DNA of 47,106 bases from Candidatus Parcubacteria bacterium (GCA_028286835.1 JAQBQT010000025.1:1-47106); one strand, 5' to 3'. Positions 26,305 through 36,114 are shown, counted from the stretch's first letter. Made by a program: numbers and translations. The notes: generated by a model from the sequence alone, not told the origin.

Positions 26305-26778
26305 CTACTTGCTGTCTTTCTTTTCCTTAAACTCCTTGGCTTTGCCTTCGACATCCTTCTTGGCCTTGGAGATGGTCTCTTCGATGTCATCGCCGATCTC
26401 TTCCCAGCGCTCACGGAGGCGGTCTGCCAATGCTGCCATTTCATCCTTGCTCACTCCTTCGAGGTCAGCATATTTCTCTTTGAGCAGGGCAGACATGTCG
26501 GCGTAGACTTCCTTGCTCGCTTCCGTAAGCTCGTTGCCGCGTTCCATCGCCTTGTCTTTGAGGTCCATAGCCTTATCCATGGCACGGTCTTTCATGTCGA
26601 GAGCCTTATCCTTGGCGTTGCCTGCAGCCTTCTTTATCTTTTCGCGCGTTTTGGCTCCGTCCTTCGTGCCATATAGATAGTAGGTGGCTACGGCTGCCGC
26701 AGCTGCTGCAGCGATGCCGACTCCTACGGCTGCGCCCTTTCCTGAAGATTTCTTTTCGAAAAGATGATTTTTGCTCAT
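26305..26778 (-). CDS. YtxH-like membrane-anchored Lys/Asp/Glu-rich helical protein
   Basis: GKGAAVGVGIAAAAAAAVATYYLYGTKDGAKTREKIKKAAGNAKDKA. Confidence 0.7.
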   Translation of the reverse strand: MSKNHLFEKKSSGKGAAVGVGIAAAAAAAVATYYLYGTKDGAKTREKIKKAAGNAKDKALDMKDRAMDKAMDLKDKAMERGNELTEASKEVYADMSALLKEKYADLEGVSKDEMAALADRLRERWEEIGDDIEETISKAKKDVEGKAKEFKEKKDSK

Positions 26779-26799
26779 GGTATTGGTTGGTTATTAGTT

Positions 26800-27060
26800 T
26801 TAGTTATAGCGCGAGATCAATCGACGGACAAACCTGAACAATGCCCGGGCGCCGAACGATTGCGTATGCAGGCGTTCCCGGAGATCGCCCAACTCTTCTA
26901 TGATGAATTCACCCTCTATCCGGGCCTTATCCGTGAGCTTTTTGACATTGGCGAGGATCTTGATGATGTATATCCAGGCGACAATGGCCAGAATCGTAAG
27001 GACTACGATGCAGATGGTCGTTATAAAGAAGAAGATGTCCGCGTGTATAAGGGTATTCAT
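26800..27060 (-). CDS. Small membrane hypothetical protein
   Basis: N-terminal hydrophobic helix IFFFITTICIVVLTILAIVAWIYII. Confidence 0.6.
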   Translation of the reverse strand: MNTLIHADIFFFITTICIVVLTILAIVAWIYIIKILANVKKLTDKARIEGEFIIEELGDLRERLHTQSFGARALFRFVRRLISRYN

Positions 27061-27130
27061 TCAATTGGTGATGACGTTTTGATAAGGGTGGTCTTACAGT
27101 GCCTACTGATAGTATACTACACAGACATTC

Positions 27131-27589
27131 ATGGTAACCCCGGAACTCGTCTCCTATATCTACGCCGAACGCAAAAAGGGCGTGGCGGACCATATCATCA
27201 AAGCTTATCTCGCCACCCAGAATTGGAGCGAGGCGGATTTTTATGAAGCCGTACGAACCCTGCCTCCCCGGGGGAGTACTCCTGTAGGAAAGCCTGATGA
27301 GGCGGCCGAAGGCAAGATAAAAGGCGCCGACCTTCGGACCCTTGATCAGAATGCGGTCTGGCGGACGCCCGACGGCAAGGCAGATATGCCTGCTCGACCG
27401 GTCATCAAGGAACATAAGGGCCTCATTAAGGCCATAGTGCTTATTCTTCTTATTGTTATTTTAGGAGCTCTCATCTACCTATATAAGGACATCCTCTGGC
27501 CCATGATCCTCGGCTATTACGCTGAAGCCAAGCCCTTTCTGGATCAGGCCGTGACCGTCATCAGGATGGCGACCGACTTCAGCCATTAG
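27131..27589 (+). CDS. Single-pass membrane hypothetical protein
   Basis: Helical N-domain, TM segment LIKAIVLILLIVILGALIYLY. Confidence 0.65.
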   Translation: MVTPELVSYIYAERKKGVADHIIKAYLATQNWSEADFYEAVRTLPPRGSTPVGKPDEAAEGKIKGADLRTLDQNAVWRTPDGKADMPARPVIKEHKGLIKAIVLILLIVILGALIYLYKDILWPMILGYYAEAKPFLDQAVTVIRMATDFSH

Positions 27590-27601
27590 AAGCCTGCTTA
27601 T

Positions 27602-27630
27602 TTGATTATTTAGGCAATTTCCTGTATCTT
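27602..27630 (+). promoter_or_regulatory. Predicted fusA promoter
   Basis: TTGATT-N17-TATCTT. Confidence 0.6.
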
Positions 27631-27720
27631 ACCCCTTACCTAAAGCAATCTCTGCTTTTTTAGTTTAGAGCGAGCGTTTGACCAAATTAATAGCAGCATA
27701 TAACAGTATTTAATCATTTT

Positions 27721-29865
27721 ATGAACCGCGATTATCCGCTTGAACGAGTCCGAAACTTCGGCATCATTGCCCACATCGATGCAGGCAAGACGACTACGTC
27801 TGAACGCATCCTTTACTACACCGGCATGATCCACAAGATCGGCGAGGTGCACGAAGGCGAGACCACGACCGACTGGATGGAACAGGAGCGCGAGCGCGGC
27901 ATCACCATCACGGCCGCCGCTATCACATGCTTCTGGAATCCGACCTATATGCCGGCGACAGATCTCTCCAAGAAAGTCCGTTTCAACATCATCGATACTC
28001 CGGGCCATATCGACTTCACTGTGGAAGTGAAGCGCTCCCTCCGCGTCTTGGACGGCGCAGTCGTCGTATTCGACGGCGTTGCCGGCGTTGAGCCTCAGTC
28101 AGAGACAAACTGGCGCTATGCAGACGAAAGCAATGTGCCTCGCCTCTGCTTCATCAACAAGATGGACCGAATGGGTGCCTCATTCGAGCGCTCATACGCT
28201 TCCATTCTCGACCGCCTCAACAAGAGGGCAGTCCGCTTCCAGCTCCCGATCGGTACCGAGAGCTCTCATGAAGGCGTCGTTGACCTCATGCGCATGAAGG
28301 CTTTCTTCTTCGAAGGCGAGAAGGGTATCAATATCATAGAGAAGGAGATCCCGGCAGACATGATGGATGACGCCAAGAAATACCGCGCAGAGATGGTCGA
28401 GAAGATCGTCGAGACAGACGATGCAGCTATGAGCGAGTTCCTCGAAGGCAAGGAGTTCACCATGGACGAGCTCAAGAAGCTCTGCCGCGCCGCAGTCATC
28501 GCCAACAAGATCTTCCCGGTCTTCACCGGCTCAGCCCTCAAGAACGTCGGCGTTCAGCTCGTGCTCGATGCCGTCGTCGACTATCTCCCGTCTCCTCTCG
28601 ATCTTCCTCCGGTCAAAGGCATCAACCCGAACACGGGCGAAGAGATCCTCCGCCATGCGTCCGATGAAGAGCCGTTCGCGGCGCTTGCCTTCAAGCTCCA
28701 GAACGACCCATTCGTCGGTCAGCTGACATTCTTCCGCGTCTACTCAGGCACCATCGAAGCAGGCACATATATATACAACGTCACGACAGGCAAGAAGGAA
28801 CGCCTCGGCCGCATCGTGCGCCTTCAGGCCGACAAGCGTGAAGAGGTCAAGAAGGTCTTCGCCGGCGAGATTGCCGCAGCCGTAGGCCTCAAGGACGCCC
28901 TCACATCTCACACATTCTGCGACGAAGCCAATCCTATCGTCCTCGAAGTCATCAAATTCATGGCACCGGTCGTCTCGCTCCGCATCGAGCCGAAGACAAA
29001 GGCCGACCAGGAGAAAATGGGTATGGCTCTCCGCAAGCTCGGCATGGAAGATCCGACGTTCCATATCTCTTCGAACCAGGAAACAGGCGAGACCATCATC
29101 TCAGGCATGGGAGAACTCCACCTCGAGATCATGGTTGACCGCATGAAGCGCGAGTTCGGCGTTGAAGCCAATGTCGGCGCGCCTCAGGTGGCATATCGCG
29201 AAACCATCCTCAACGAAGCCGAGGCCGAATACAAATATATCAAGCAGACAGGCGGTAAGGGTCAGTACGGCCACGTGCGTCTCTCAGTCCGTCCGATGGT
29301 CCCTCTCGTAGAAGGAGAGAAAGTCCCTAAGAACGTCAAGCGCTACGATGATTTCGAATTCATCAACTCCATCAAGGGTGGCGTCATTCCGAACGAATTC
29401 ATTCCGGCCGTCGAAAAGGGCGTCCGCGAAGCTCTCGATCGCGGTATCGTCGCTGGCTACAAGCTGGTGAATGTTTCCTGCGAGCTCACATTCGGTTCAT
29501 ATCACGACGTCGACTCGTCCGAGATCGCCTATAAGATCGCCGCGTCCCAGGCTTTCCAAGATGCAGCCAAGCGCGCCAAGCCGGTCATCCTTGAGCCGAT
29601 CATGAGGCTCGAAGTGGTCGCCCCTGAAAAATACATGGGTGATGTGAACGGCTCCGTCGCTTCCAAGCGCGGCCAGGTCGAGGGTTCCGAACCTCGCGGT
29701 CAGGCTATCGCCATTCATGCCAAGGTTCCGCTCTCAGAGATGTTCGGATATACGACACAGCTCCGCTCTATGACCTCAGGTCAGGGAAGCGCGATGATGG
29801 AATTCGATCACTACGAAGTGGTTCCGGCCAACGTGGCTCTCGAGATCGCAGAGAAAAGGAAATAA
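27721..29865 (+). CDS. fusA: Elongation factor G
   Basis: AHIDAGKTTTSERIL, ERERGITITAAA, DTPGHIDFT, NKMDRMGA. Confidence 0.99.
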   Translation: MNRDYPLERVRNFGIIAHIDAGKTTTSERILYYTGMIHKIGEVHEGETTTDWMEQERERGITITAAAITCFWNPTYMPATDLSKKVRFNIIDTPGHIDFTVEVKRSLRVLDGAVVVFDGVAGVEPQSETNWRYADESNVPRLCFINKMDRMGASFERSYASILDRLNKRAVRFQLPIGTESSHEGVVDLMRMKAFFFEGEKGINIIEKEIPADMMDDAKKYRAEMVEKIVETDDAAMSEFLEGKEFTMDELKKLCRAAVIANKIFPVFTGSALKNVGVQLVLDAVVDYLPSPLDLPPVKGINPNTGEEILRHASDEEPFAALAFKLQNDPFVGQLTFFRVYSGTIEAGTYIYNVTTGKKERLGRIVRLQADKREEVKKVFAGEIAAAVGLKDALTSHTFCDEANPIVLEVIKFMAPVVSLRIEPKTKADQEKMGMALRKLGMEDPTFHISSNQETGETIISGMGELHLEIMVDRMKREFGVEANVGAPQVAYRETILNEAEAEYKYIKQTGGKGQYGHVRLSVRPMVPLVEGEKVPKNVKRYDDFEFINSIKGGVIPNEFIPAVEKGVREALDRGIVAGYKLVNVSCELTFGSYHDVDSSEIAYKIAASQAFQDAAKRAKPVILEPIMRLEVVAPEKYMGDVNGSVASKRGQVEGSEPRGQAIAIHAKVPLSEMFGYTTQLRSMTSGQGSAMMEFDHYEVVPANVALEIAEKRK

Positions 29866-29892
29866 TCTCAGCACCCTATAGCGCCTCAAAAG

Positions 29893-29918
29893 AAAAGCCG
29901 GCTTCTGCCGGTTTTTTT
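29893..29918 (+). terminator. Rho-independent terminator after fusA
   Basis: AGCCGGC-TTCT-GCCGG then T7. Confidence 0.85.
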
Positions 29919-29973
29919 GCACAGAAACTTTCCACTTGCGCGTACGTCATATAAGCATCACACTATATACCAT

Positions 29974-31476
29974 ATGAAAAAATATCTCATAGCCATCGCC
30001 GCAGTGCTCGTCGTCTCAGTCTCGTATGCCCACGCCCAGAATTACTCATATTCCCGTGATCTCTATATAGGATCATCAGGTCCTGACGTTGCTGCGCTGC
30101 AGAATTGGCTTCTCTCTAACGGATACGACATTCCTGCCTTGCGCGCAGGGATCACGCCTCAAGGCTATTTTGGTTTCCAGACGCAGGCGGCTCTCGCCCG
30201 CTATCAGGCATCAGTCGGCCTGCCTCCTAACGGATATTTCGGTGCGCTCACCCGCGCGCGCATGAATGGCTCTGTCGGGGGTTATCCCGGTACACCAACT
30301 CCAGTCCCTGTTCCCACCGCTTTTATAAGGGTAATGTCACCCAACGGAGGTGAAACCCTTCAGAGGGGAACTTCATATATGATCACTTGGACGAGTACAG
30401 GACTCTCACAGCAATGGCCAGGAACAGGCACCATAGAGCTCCAGCCTGCGCTTCCGGCCTGTGCCGAACCGACCCAGCCCATCCGCTGCATGATCATGGT
30501 GCGCGCTCCGTATCCTATCGCTCAGAATGTGAATCTCGCCTCTCAATCGTATTCATGGAGCGTTCCCGATGTTCTATCTTTGGGTGATCAGCCCCTGGGC
30601 AATCAGCCCATCCAGGCAGCTCCGGATGGCTCGTACAAGATAAAGATCTGTCAGACATCTACGAACATATGTGATACGAGCGATGCGTACTTCACGGTGA
30701 CATCATCTTCTGTTGGCGGAACAACGGGAGGTGCCGGCCCTCTCGCCATCGTCTCACCGAATGGCGGGGAATCATGGCAGAAAGGCAGCATCCAAACTAT
30801 CCGCTGGACCTCGCCGTATTATTTCCAGGCCGCCTATGGCGATATCAGGCTCGTCCGCTATATGCCTCCATGCTCCGGCATATGTCCTATGTATATGGTC
30901 GCTCCCTATACTATCGCAAGCAATATCAGCATAAATCAGAATTCTTACGCATGGACTGTTGGAGATGCGGCTCAGCAGGGCAGCACGAATGGTCAGCGCA
31001 TCACCGTGCCTGATGGTCAGTACACAGTTCAGATCTGCCAGACAGGCTCAGGATCATGTGTTTCAAGCACTGGCCCCTTCACTATATGTGGGGACACGAC
31101 AGTGAATCCTGGCGGACAGTCGCCTGTGATCTCAGGTGTCACCGCCCCTACCAGTCTTTCAATAGGGCAAACCAGTACATGGACTGTACGTGCATATGAT
31201 CCACTGAATGGCTCCCTTACATATTCTGTCGACTGGGGCGATCAGCCCCAGAACAATCCTTATTATCTGAGCGCCGCATCTTCTCCTCAGTTTGCCCAGA
31301 CAAGCTCATTCACGCATTCATATGCCAATCCCGGCACGTATCAGATCACGTTTACGGTCAGAAATGCGAGCGGCATGACCGCTCAGGCCAAAACGACCGT
31401 GAATGTAGGCGGGGTGAATTGCCCTCCAGGATACATGTGCGCCACTCGGTCGCCGTACATGACGCCGTACATATAG
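29974..31476 (+). CDS. Secreted peptidoglycan-binding/PKD domain surface protein
   Basis: Signal peptide MKKYLIAIAAVLVVSVSYAHAQ; PG_binding_1-like LYIGSSGPDVAALQNWLLSNGY; two SPNGGE...W(T/S) repeats; PKD-like DWGD...SFTHSYANPGTYQITFTV. Confidence 0.8.
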   Translation: MKKYLIAIAAVLVVSVSYAHAQNYSYSRDLYIGSSGPDVAALQNWLLSNGYDIPALRAGITPQGYFGFQTQAALARYQASVGLPPNGYFGALTRARMNGSVGGYPGTPTPVPVPTAFIRVMSPNGGETLQRGTSYMITWTSTGLSQQWPGTGTIELQPALPACAEPTQPIRCMIMVRAPYPIAQNVNLASQSYSWSVPDVLSLGDQPLGNQPIQAAPDGSYKIKICQTSTNICDTSDAYFTVTSSSVGGTTGGAGPLAIVSPNGGESWQKGSIQTIRWTSPYYFQAAYGDIRLVRYMPPCSGICPMYMVAPYTIASNISINQNSYAWTVGDAAQQGSTNGQRITVPDGQYTVQICQTGSGSCVSSTGPFTICGDTTVNPGGQSPVISGVTAPTSLSIGQTSTWTVRAYDPLNGSLTYSVDWGDQPQNNPYYLSAASSPQFAQTSSFTHSYANPGTYQITFTVRNASGMTAQAKTTVNVGGVNCPPGYMCATRSPYMTPYI

Positions 31477-31507
31477 GCCCGTTCGTTCTCCCCAAAAGGG
31501 TAATAAT

Positions 31508-31536
31508 TTGCACGTTTCTTTCGCGTATGCTAACCT
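31508..31536 (+). promoter_or_regulatory. Predicted tuf promoter
   Basis: TTGCAC-N17-TAACCT with TGC extended -10. Confidence 0.5.
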
Positions 31537-31587
31537 GAGCTTTACGCGCTTCCTAAGCGTTTTTATTAGTCCCCATTAATAATTTAT

Positions 31588-31635
31588 CTTTGACTCTCGC
31601 TGCTTGGCATCACGCCCAGACAATGCGAGTCAAAG
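31588..31635 (+). promoter_or_regulatory. Structured tuf 5' leader (long stem)
   Basis: CTTTGACTC(T)CGC ... GCGAGTCAAAG inverted repeat. Confidence 0.6.
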
Positions 31636-31653
31636 CACTAAATCAATAATCAT

Positions 31654-32841
31654 ATGGCAGCAGAATTCAATCGCACAAAGCCGCACGTTAACGTCGGTAC
31701 CATCGGTCACATCGACCACGGAAAGTCGACGCTCACGGCAGCTATCGTCGCAGTTCAGGCCCGCAAAGGCATGGCCAAAGAGAAGGCTTACGCCGAAATT
31801 ACAAAGGGTGGTACCGTCCGCGATGCTTCAAAGACAGTCACTATCTCTCTTTCTCATGTTGAGTACGAGAGTAACAAGCGCCACTACGCTCACATCGACG
31901 CTCCAGGCCACGCCGACTATATCAAGAACATGATCACAGGTGCCGCCCAGATGGACGGAGCCATTCTCGTGGTTTCCGCTCTCGACGGCGTTATGCCTCA
32001 GACGCGTGAGCACATCCTTCTCGCCGAGCAGATCGGTGTTCCGAAGGTAGTTATCTTCCTCAACAAGTGCGATGCAGTCGAGGAAAAGGACCTTATCGAC
32101 CTCGTGGAGGAAGAAGTGCGTGACCTCCTTACGAAGTATCACTTTGACGGCAAGAATGTCCCGGTCATCCGCGGCTCAGCCCTCAAGGCCCTCGAGAACG
32201 ATCCAGCATGGAATGCAAAGATCGACGAGCTTATGGATGCTCTCGATAGCTACATCCCTGATCCGATCCGTGAAGTAGATAAGCCGTTCCTCATGCCGAT
32301 CGAAGACATCTTCTCGATCGAAGGCCGTGGAACAGTGGTCACAGGCCGCATCGAGCGCGGTGTTATCAAGGTAGGTGAAGAAGTCGAGATCGTCGGCTTC
32401 CGCGACACCGTCAAGACGACCATCACTGGCATCGAGATGTTCAACAAGTCCCTCAAGGAGGGTATGGCAGGCGACAACGCAGGTCTTCTTCTCCGCGGCA
32501 CAGCCAAGGACGACGTATCCCGCGGTCAGGTTCTCGCCAAGACTGGCTCAGTCAAGCCTCACACAGAGTTCGAGGCCGAAGTATATATCTTGAAGAAAGA
32601 AGAGGGAGGCCGCCACACGCCGTTCTTCACAGGATATAAGCCTCAGTTCTATATCCGCACGACAGACGTTACAGGTGAAGTGACTCTCGCCGAAAAGGTT
32701 GAGATGGTCATGCCGGGTGACACAGTGACCTTCAAGGTGAAGCTCGTCGCTCCGGTCGCTCTCGAAGCCCCTCAGCGCTTTGCAGTCCGCGAAGGAGGCA
32801 AGACAGTAGGTTCAGGCGTCATTACTAAAGTAGTCGCATAA
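31654..32841 (+). CDS. tuf: Elongation factor Tu
   Basis: [52 protein letters not shown]. Confidence 0.98.
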   Translation: MAAEFNRTKPHVNVGTIGHIDHGKSTLTAAIVAVQARKGMAKEKAYAEITKGGTVRDASKTVTISLSHVEYESNKRHYAHIDAPGHADYIKNMITGAAQMDGAILVVSALDGVMPQTREHILLAEQIGVPKVVIFLNKCDAVEEKDLIDLVEEEVRDLLTKYHFDGKNVPVIRGSALKALENDPAWNAKIDELMDALDSYIPDPIREVDKPFLMPIEDIFSIEGRGTVVTGRIERGVIKVGEEVEIVGFRDTVKTTITGIEMFNKSLKEGMAGDNAGLLLRGTAKDDVSRGQVLAKTGSVKPHTEFEAEVYILKKEEGGRHTPFFTGYKPQFYIRTTDVTGEVTLAEKVEMVMPGDTVTFKVKLVAPVALEAPQRFAVREGGKTVGSGVITKVVA

Positions 32842-32868
32842 AGCACGCTTTACCGCACGCATAATCAT

Positions 32869-33252
32869 ATGGCAGCCGCAAAGGAAACAACAAAGAAAGC
32901 AGCAGCAAAGCCGGTCCGCGCCAAAAAGGCAAAGGCTGAAGGAGCTGCTCCGCACCTCAGGATCCGAGTGCGCGCCTATGAGCACAAGATTCTCGACGCA
33001 TCCCTCCGCCAGATCATGGACACTGCCGCCCGCTACGATGCAGAGATCAACGGCCCTGTTCCGCTTCCGACAGAGATCAAGAAGTACACAGTCAACCGTT
33101 CCTCATTCATCGACAAGAATGCCCGCGAGCAGTTCGAGATGCGCGTACACAAGCGTCTCATCGACATTGTGAACCCGAATCCGAAGGTCATCGAGGCGTT
33201 GACGAACCTCAGCTTGCCTTCAGGCGTGAATATAGACGTAAAAATGATGTAG
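32869..33252 (+). CDS. rpsJ: 30S ribosomal protein S10
   Basis: LRIRVRAYEHKILDASLRQI, GPVPLPTEIKKYTVNRS; Lys/Ala N-extension. Confidence 0.96.
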   Translation: MAAAKETTKKAAAKPVRAKKAKAEGAAPHLRIRVRAYEHKILDASLRQIMDTAARYDAEINGPVPLPTEIKKYTVNRSSFIDKNAREQFEMRVHKRLIDIVNPNPKVIEALTNLSLPSGVNIDVKMM

Positions 33253-33274
33253 ACGAGAGTCTCTCCCCACCGAC

Positions 33275-33886
33275 ATGAAATTCATTACCGGACGAAAACT
33301 GAATATGACTCAGATCTATAGCGAGAAGGGCGAAGCCATTCCTGTCACGGCTGTTGTCGTCCGCGGCAACGTCGTCACCCAGATCCGCACGAAGGACGTA
33401 GATGGCTACGAAGCAGTGCAGATCGGCGAAGGCTCCCGCAATCCGAACCGCATCGCCAAGCCGCAGAAAGGCCAGTTCAAGGATCTCGGCAGCTTCGCCT
33501 TCGTCAAGGAATTCCGCATGGAATCCCCGAGCATGAAGGTCGGCGACAAGATCGAGCTCTCCCAGTTCAAGGCAGGGGACATGGTCGAGGTGAGCGCCAT
33601 CTCCAAGGGCAAGGGCTTCCAGGGCGTGGTCAAGCGCCACGGCTTCCATGGCGGTCCCCGCACTCACGGTCAGAAGCACTCCGAGCGCGAACCGGGCTCC
33701 ATCGGCGGAGGTCTCCGCAACCGCGTGCCGGTCGGCATGCGCATGGCCGGCCGCATGGGCTCAGACCGCATCACGGTGAGGAATCTCAAGGTCGTTCATA
33801 TTGACCAAGACGACAGCATCCTGTATGTTTCTGGAGCGATTCCAGGACGCCGCGGCACTCTCGTAGAGATCGTCGCCGAAAAATAA
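33275..33886 (+). CDS. rplC: 50S ribosomal protein L3
   Basis: GKGFQGVVKRHGFHGGPRTHGQKHSEREPGSIG. Confidence 0.98.
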   Translation: MKFITGRKLNMTQIYSEKGEAIPVTAVVVRGNVVTQIRTKDVDGYEAVQIGEGSRNPNRIAKPQKGQFKDLGSFAFVKEFRMESPSMKVGDKIELSQFKAGDMVEVSAISKGKGFQGVVKRHGFHGGPRTHGQKHSEREPGSIGGGLRNRVPVGMRMAGRMGSDRITVRNLKVVHIDQDDSILYVSGAIPGRRGTLVEIVAEK

Positions 33887-33912
33887 TCCCTATCATCCTT
33901 ACTCCCACTATC

Positions 33913-34566
33913 ATGGACGCCCCTATTTATAATCAGCAAGGCCAGTCAGCAGGCAAAATAACCCTTCCTAAGGGGATCTTCGACCTGAACTGGAATGCCG
34001 ACCTTGTCCACGAGATCATCCGTCTCATGAACTCGAATTCGCGTTCTCCGGTCGCTCATGCCAAGACTCGCGGAGAAGTCCGCGGTGGCGGTAAGAAGCC
34101 ATGGCAGCAGAAGGGTACAGGCCGCGCCCGTCACGGTTCCTCACGTTCGCCTATCTGGGTCGGTGGTGGTACGACCCACGGTCCGCGCAACGAAAAGAAT
34201 TTCGAGCGCAAGATCAACAAGAAGGCCCGCTCCAAGGCTCTCCTCACGATCCTTTCACGCAAGTTCAAGGATGGCGAAGTACTTTTCATCGATTCGTTCA
34301 GCTTCAATGCGCCAAAGGCAAAGGAGGCAAAGACGATCCTCACTTCGCTTTCCAAGATCAAAGGCTATGAGAAGCTCGCCACCAAGAAGGTGAACACGGC
34401 CATGATCACGATGGACAAGAAGTCCGACTCCGTCTCCAAGAGTTTCCGCAATTTCGGAAACATCTCGGTCGAGGAGTTCCGCAACATCAACCCGGTATCG
34501 CTCATGAACCATACGTACCTCATCATTTCCAATCCAGCCGAGTCCCTTAAGACCCTTGCTAAATAA
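33913..34566 (+). CDS. rplD: 50S ribosomal protein L4
   Basis: AHAKTRGEVRGGGKKPWQQKGTGRARHGSSRSPIWVGGGTTHGP. Confidence 0.97.
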   Translation: MDAPIYNQQGQSAGKITLPKGIFDLNWNADLVHEIIRLMNSNSRSPVAHAKTRGEVRGGGKKPWQQKGTGRARHGSSRSPIWVGGGTTHGPRNEKNFERKINKKARSKALLTILSRKFKDGEVLFIDSFSFNAPKAKEAKTILTSLSKIKGYEKLATKKVNTAMITMDKKSDSVSKSFRNFGNISVEEFRNINPVSLMNHTYLIISNPAESLKTLAK

Positions 34567-34573
34567 AACTACC

Positions 34574-35065
34574 ATGCCGATGTTCTGGTCAAAAAAATCA
34601 AAAGCCGACAAAAACTACAGCGAAGCCGCAGCGCCCGCCAAGGCTAAGAACGTAGGTTCTAAGAACGCTCCGGCAAAGGCTCGCGTAGCCAAGTCGACTG
34701 CCGCCAAGGCGGTCAAAGCCCCAAAGAAGTCCCAAGGACGATCTGGGGGATCGGAAGTCGTCCTTTCGACAGGCACTCCTTCCGCCTCGTTCATCGGCGC
34801 AGATGCCATTCTCCGCCCACATATCACCGAGAAGGCCGGACAGCTCGCCCAGAACAACGTGTATACATTCCAGGTCTCCAAGGATGCAAACAAGCCGACT
34901 ATCGCCAAGGCCATCTTCAGCCTCTATAAGGTCAAGCCGACGAAGATCGCGGTCATCAACCTTCCGTCCAAGAATGTCTTCGTGAAGGGCCGCTGGGGCG
35001 TTGTCTCAGGAACCCGCAAGGCCATGGTCACCCTGAAGAAAGGGGACAAGATAGATTTTGTATAA
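34574..35065 (+). CDS. rplW: 50S ribosomal protein L23
   Basis: ILRPHITEKAGQLAQNNVYTFQVSKDANKPTIAKAI; long basic N-extension; start adjusted to ATG 34574. Confidence 0.95.
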   Translation: MPMFWSKKSKADKNYSEAAAPAKAKNVGSKNAPAKARVAKSTAAKAVKAPKKSQGRSGGSEVVLSTGTPSASFIGADAILRPHITEKAGQLAQNNVYTFQVSKDANKPTIAKAIFSLYKVKPTKIAVINLPSKNVFVKGRWGVVSGTRKAMVTLKKGDKIDFV

Positions 35066-35086
35066 TCCCGCATCCATTTAATTATC

Positions 35087-35941
35087 ATGAAAACCTACCG
35101 ACCTACAACAAAGTCCCGCCGCAATATGACGACACTCCCGTTCAAGGAGTATCTCACTGCTTCAGAGCCGTACAAGCCTTTGACGCTCGGCTTCAAGCGC
35201 GACATGGGACGCAATGCGCACGGCCGCATCACGGTCCGCCACAAGGGAGGAGGCCATAAGAAGCTCTATCGCATCATCGATTTCTTGTACGAGAAGAAAG
35301 ATATCATCGCCACGATCAAGACCGTCGAATACGATCCGTTCCGCACCGGCTACATCGGCCTCGTCTCCTATAAGGACGGCGCAAAGCGCTACATCCTCCT
35401 TCCGAAGACAATGAAGGTCGGCAATTCCTTCATCGTTTCCGAGAAAGCTCCGATCGAGACAGGCAACCGCCTTCCTCTCAAGAATATCCCGGTCGGTACG
35501 TTCGTATACAACGTCGAGATCAAGCCAGGCTCAGGGGCCAAGCTCGTACGCTCTGCCGGGTCCTTCGGCCAGGTCATCGCTAACGACGCAGGCTACACCC
35601 ACATCAAGATGCCTTCGACGGAAGTCCGCAAAGTCCACCAGGACGCATGGGCATCAATCGGAGCTGTTTCCAACGAAGAGAATCGCCTCGTCAATATCGG
35701 CAAAGCCGGACGCTCGCGCTGGATGGGTATCCGCCCGACAGTCCGCGGTACCGCCCAGAACCCGGTAGACCACCCATACGGTGGTGGTGAACAGCGCCAG
35801 GGCCGCGGTCTCCGCCGCCTCAAGACCCGCTGGGGTAAGCCAGCCGGCAAGGGCCAGAAGACCCGCACTCCGAAGAAGTACTCCAACGTATTCGTGGTGT
35901 CCCGCCGCCAGCCTGGCCGCCTCATGAGGAGCGGTTCGTAG
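35087..35941 (+). CDS. rplB: 50S ribosomal protein L2
   Basis: GRNAHGRITVRHKGGGHKKLYRIIDF, NPVDHPYGGGEQRQGRG. Confidence 0.98.
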   Translation: MKTYRPTTKSRRNMTTLPFKEYLTASEPYKPLTLGFKRDMGRNAHGRITVRHKGGGHKKLYRIIDFLYEKKDIIATIKTVEYDPFRTGYIGLVSYKDGAKRYILLPKTMKVGNSFIVSEKAPIETGNRLPLKNIPVGTFVYNVEIKPGSGAKLVRSAGSFGQVIANDAGYTHIKMPSTEVRKVHQDAWASIGAVSNEENRLVNIGKAGRSRWMGIRPTVRGTAQNPVDHPYGGGEQRQGRGLRRLKTRWGKPAGKGQKTRTPKKYSNVFVVSRRQPGRLMRSGS

Positions 35942-35983
35942 TCTCTCCGCAGGCCTTTTCGCCTGATCTCCGTCGCGACGCCT

Positions 35984-36106
35984 ATGAGCGATCCGAAACC
36001 ACAACAGAAAAAACTCCGGGAGCACTCGCCTATGATCGGCTTCTTCGTCAAAAGGGTGAAGGCATTCGTCGAATTCCTGATATATTCCATCGTAGGGAAG
36101 AAGTAG
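35984..36106 (+). CDS. Candidate 40-aa microprotein
   Basis: ATG-TAG ORF MSDPKPQQKKLREHSPMIGFFVKRVKAFVEFLIYSIVGKK with amphipathic/hydrophobic C-half in the rplB-downstream gap. Confidence 0.35.
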   Translation: MSDPKPQQKKLREHSPMIGFFVKRVKAFVEFLIYSIVGKK

Positions 36107-36114
36107 CTCTTTCC

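Noticed and set aside
27642-27664. fusA upstream hairpin as only a terminator of the 27131-27589 gene
   Set aside because: Cannot be excluded, but its position 11 nt after a good -10 and the same geometry at five other promoters favour a 5'-leader role; kept as an alternative rather than annotated as a terminator
31604-31933. 109-aa plus-strand ORF overlapping the tuf start
   Set aside because: Alternate-frame shadow of tuf, Ser/Arg-rich, no motif
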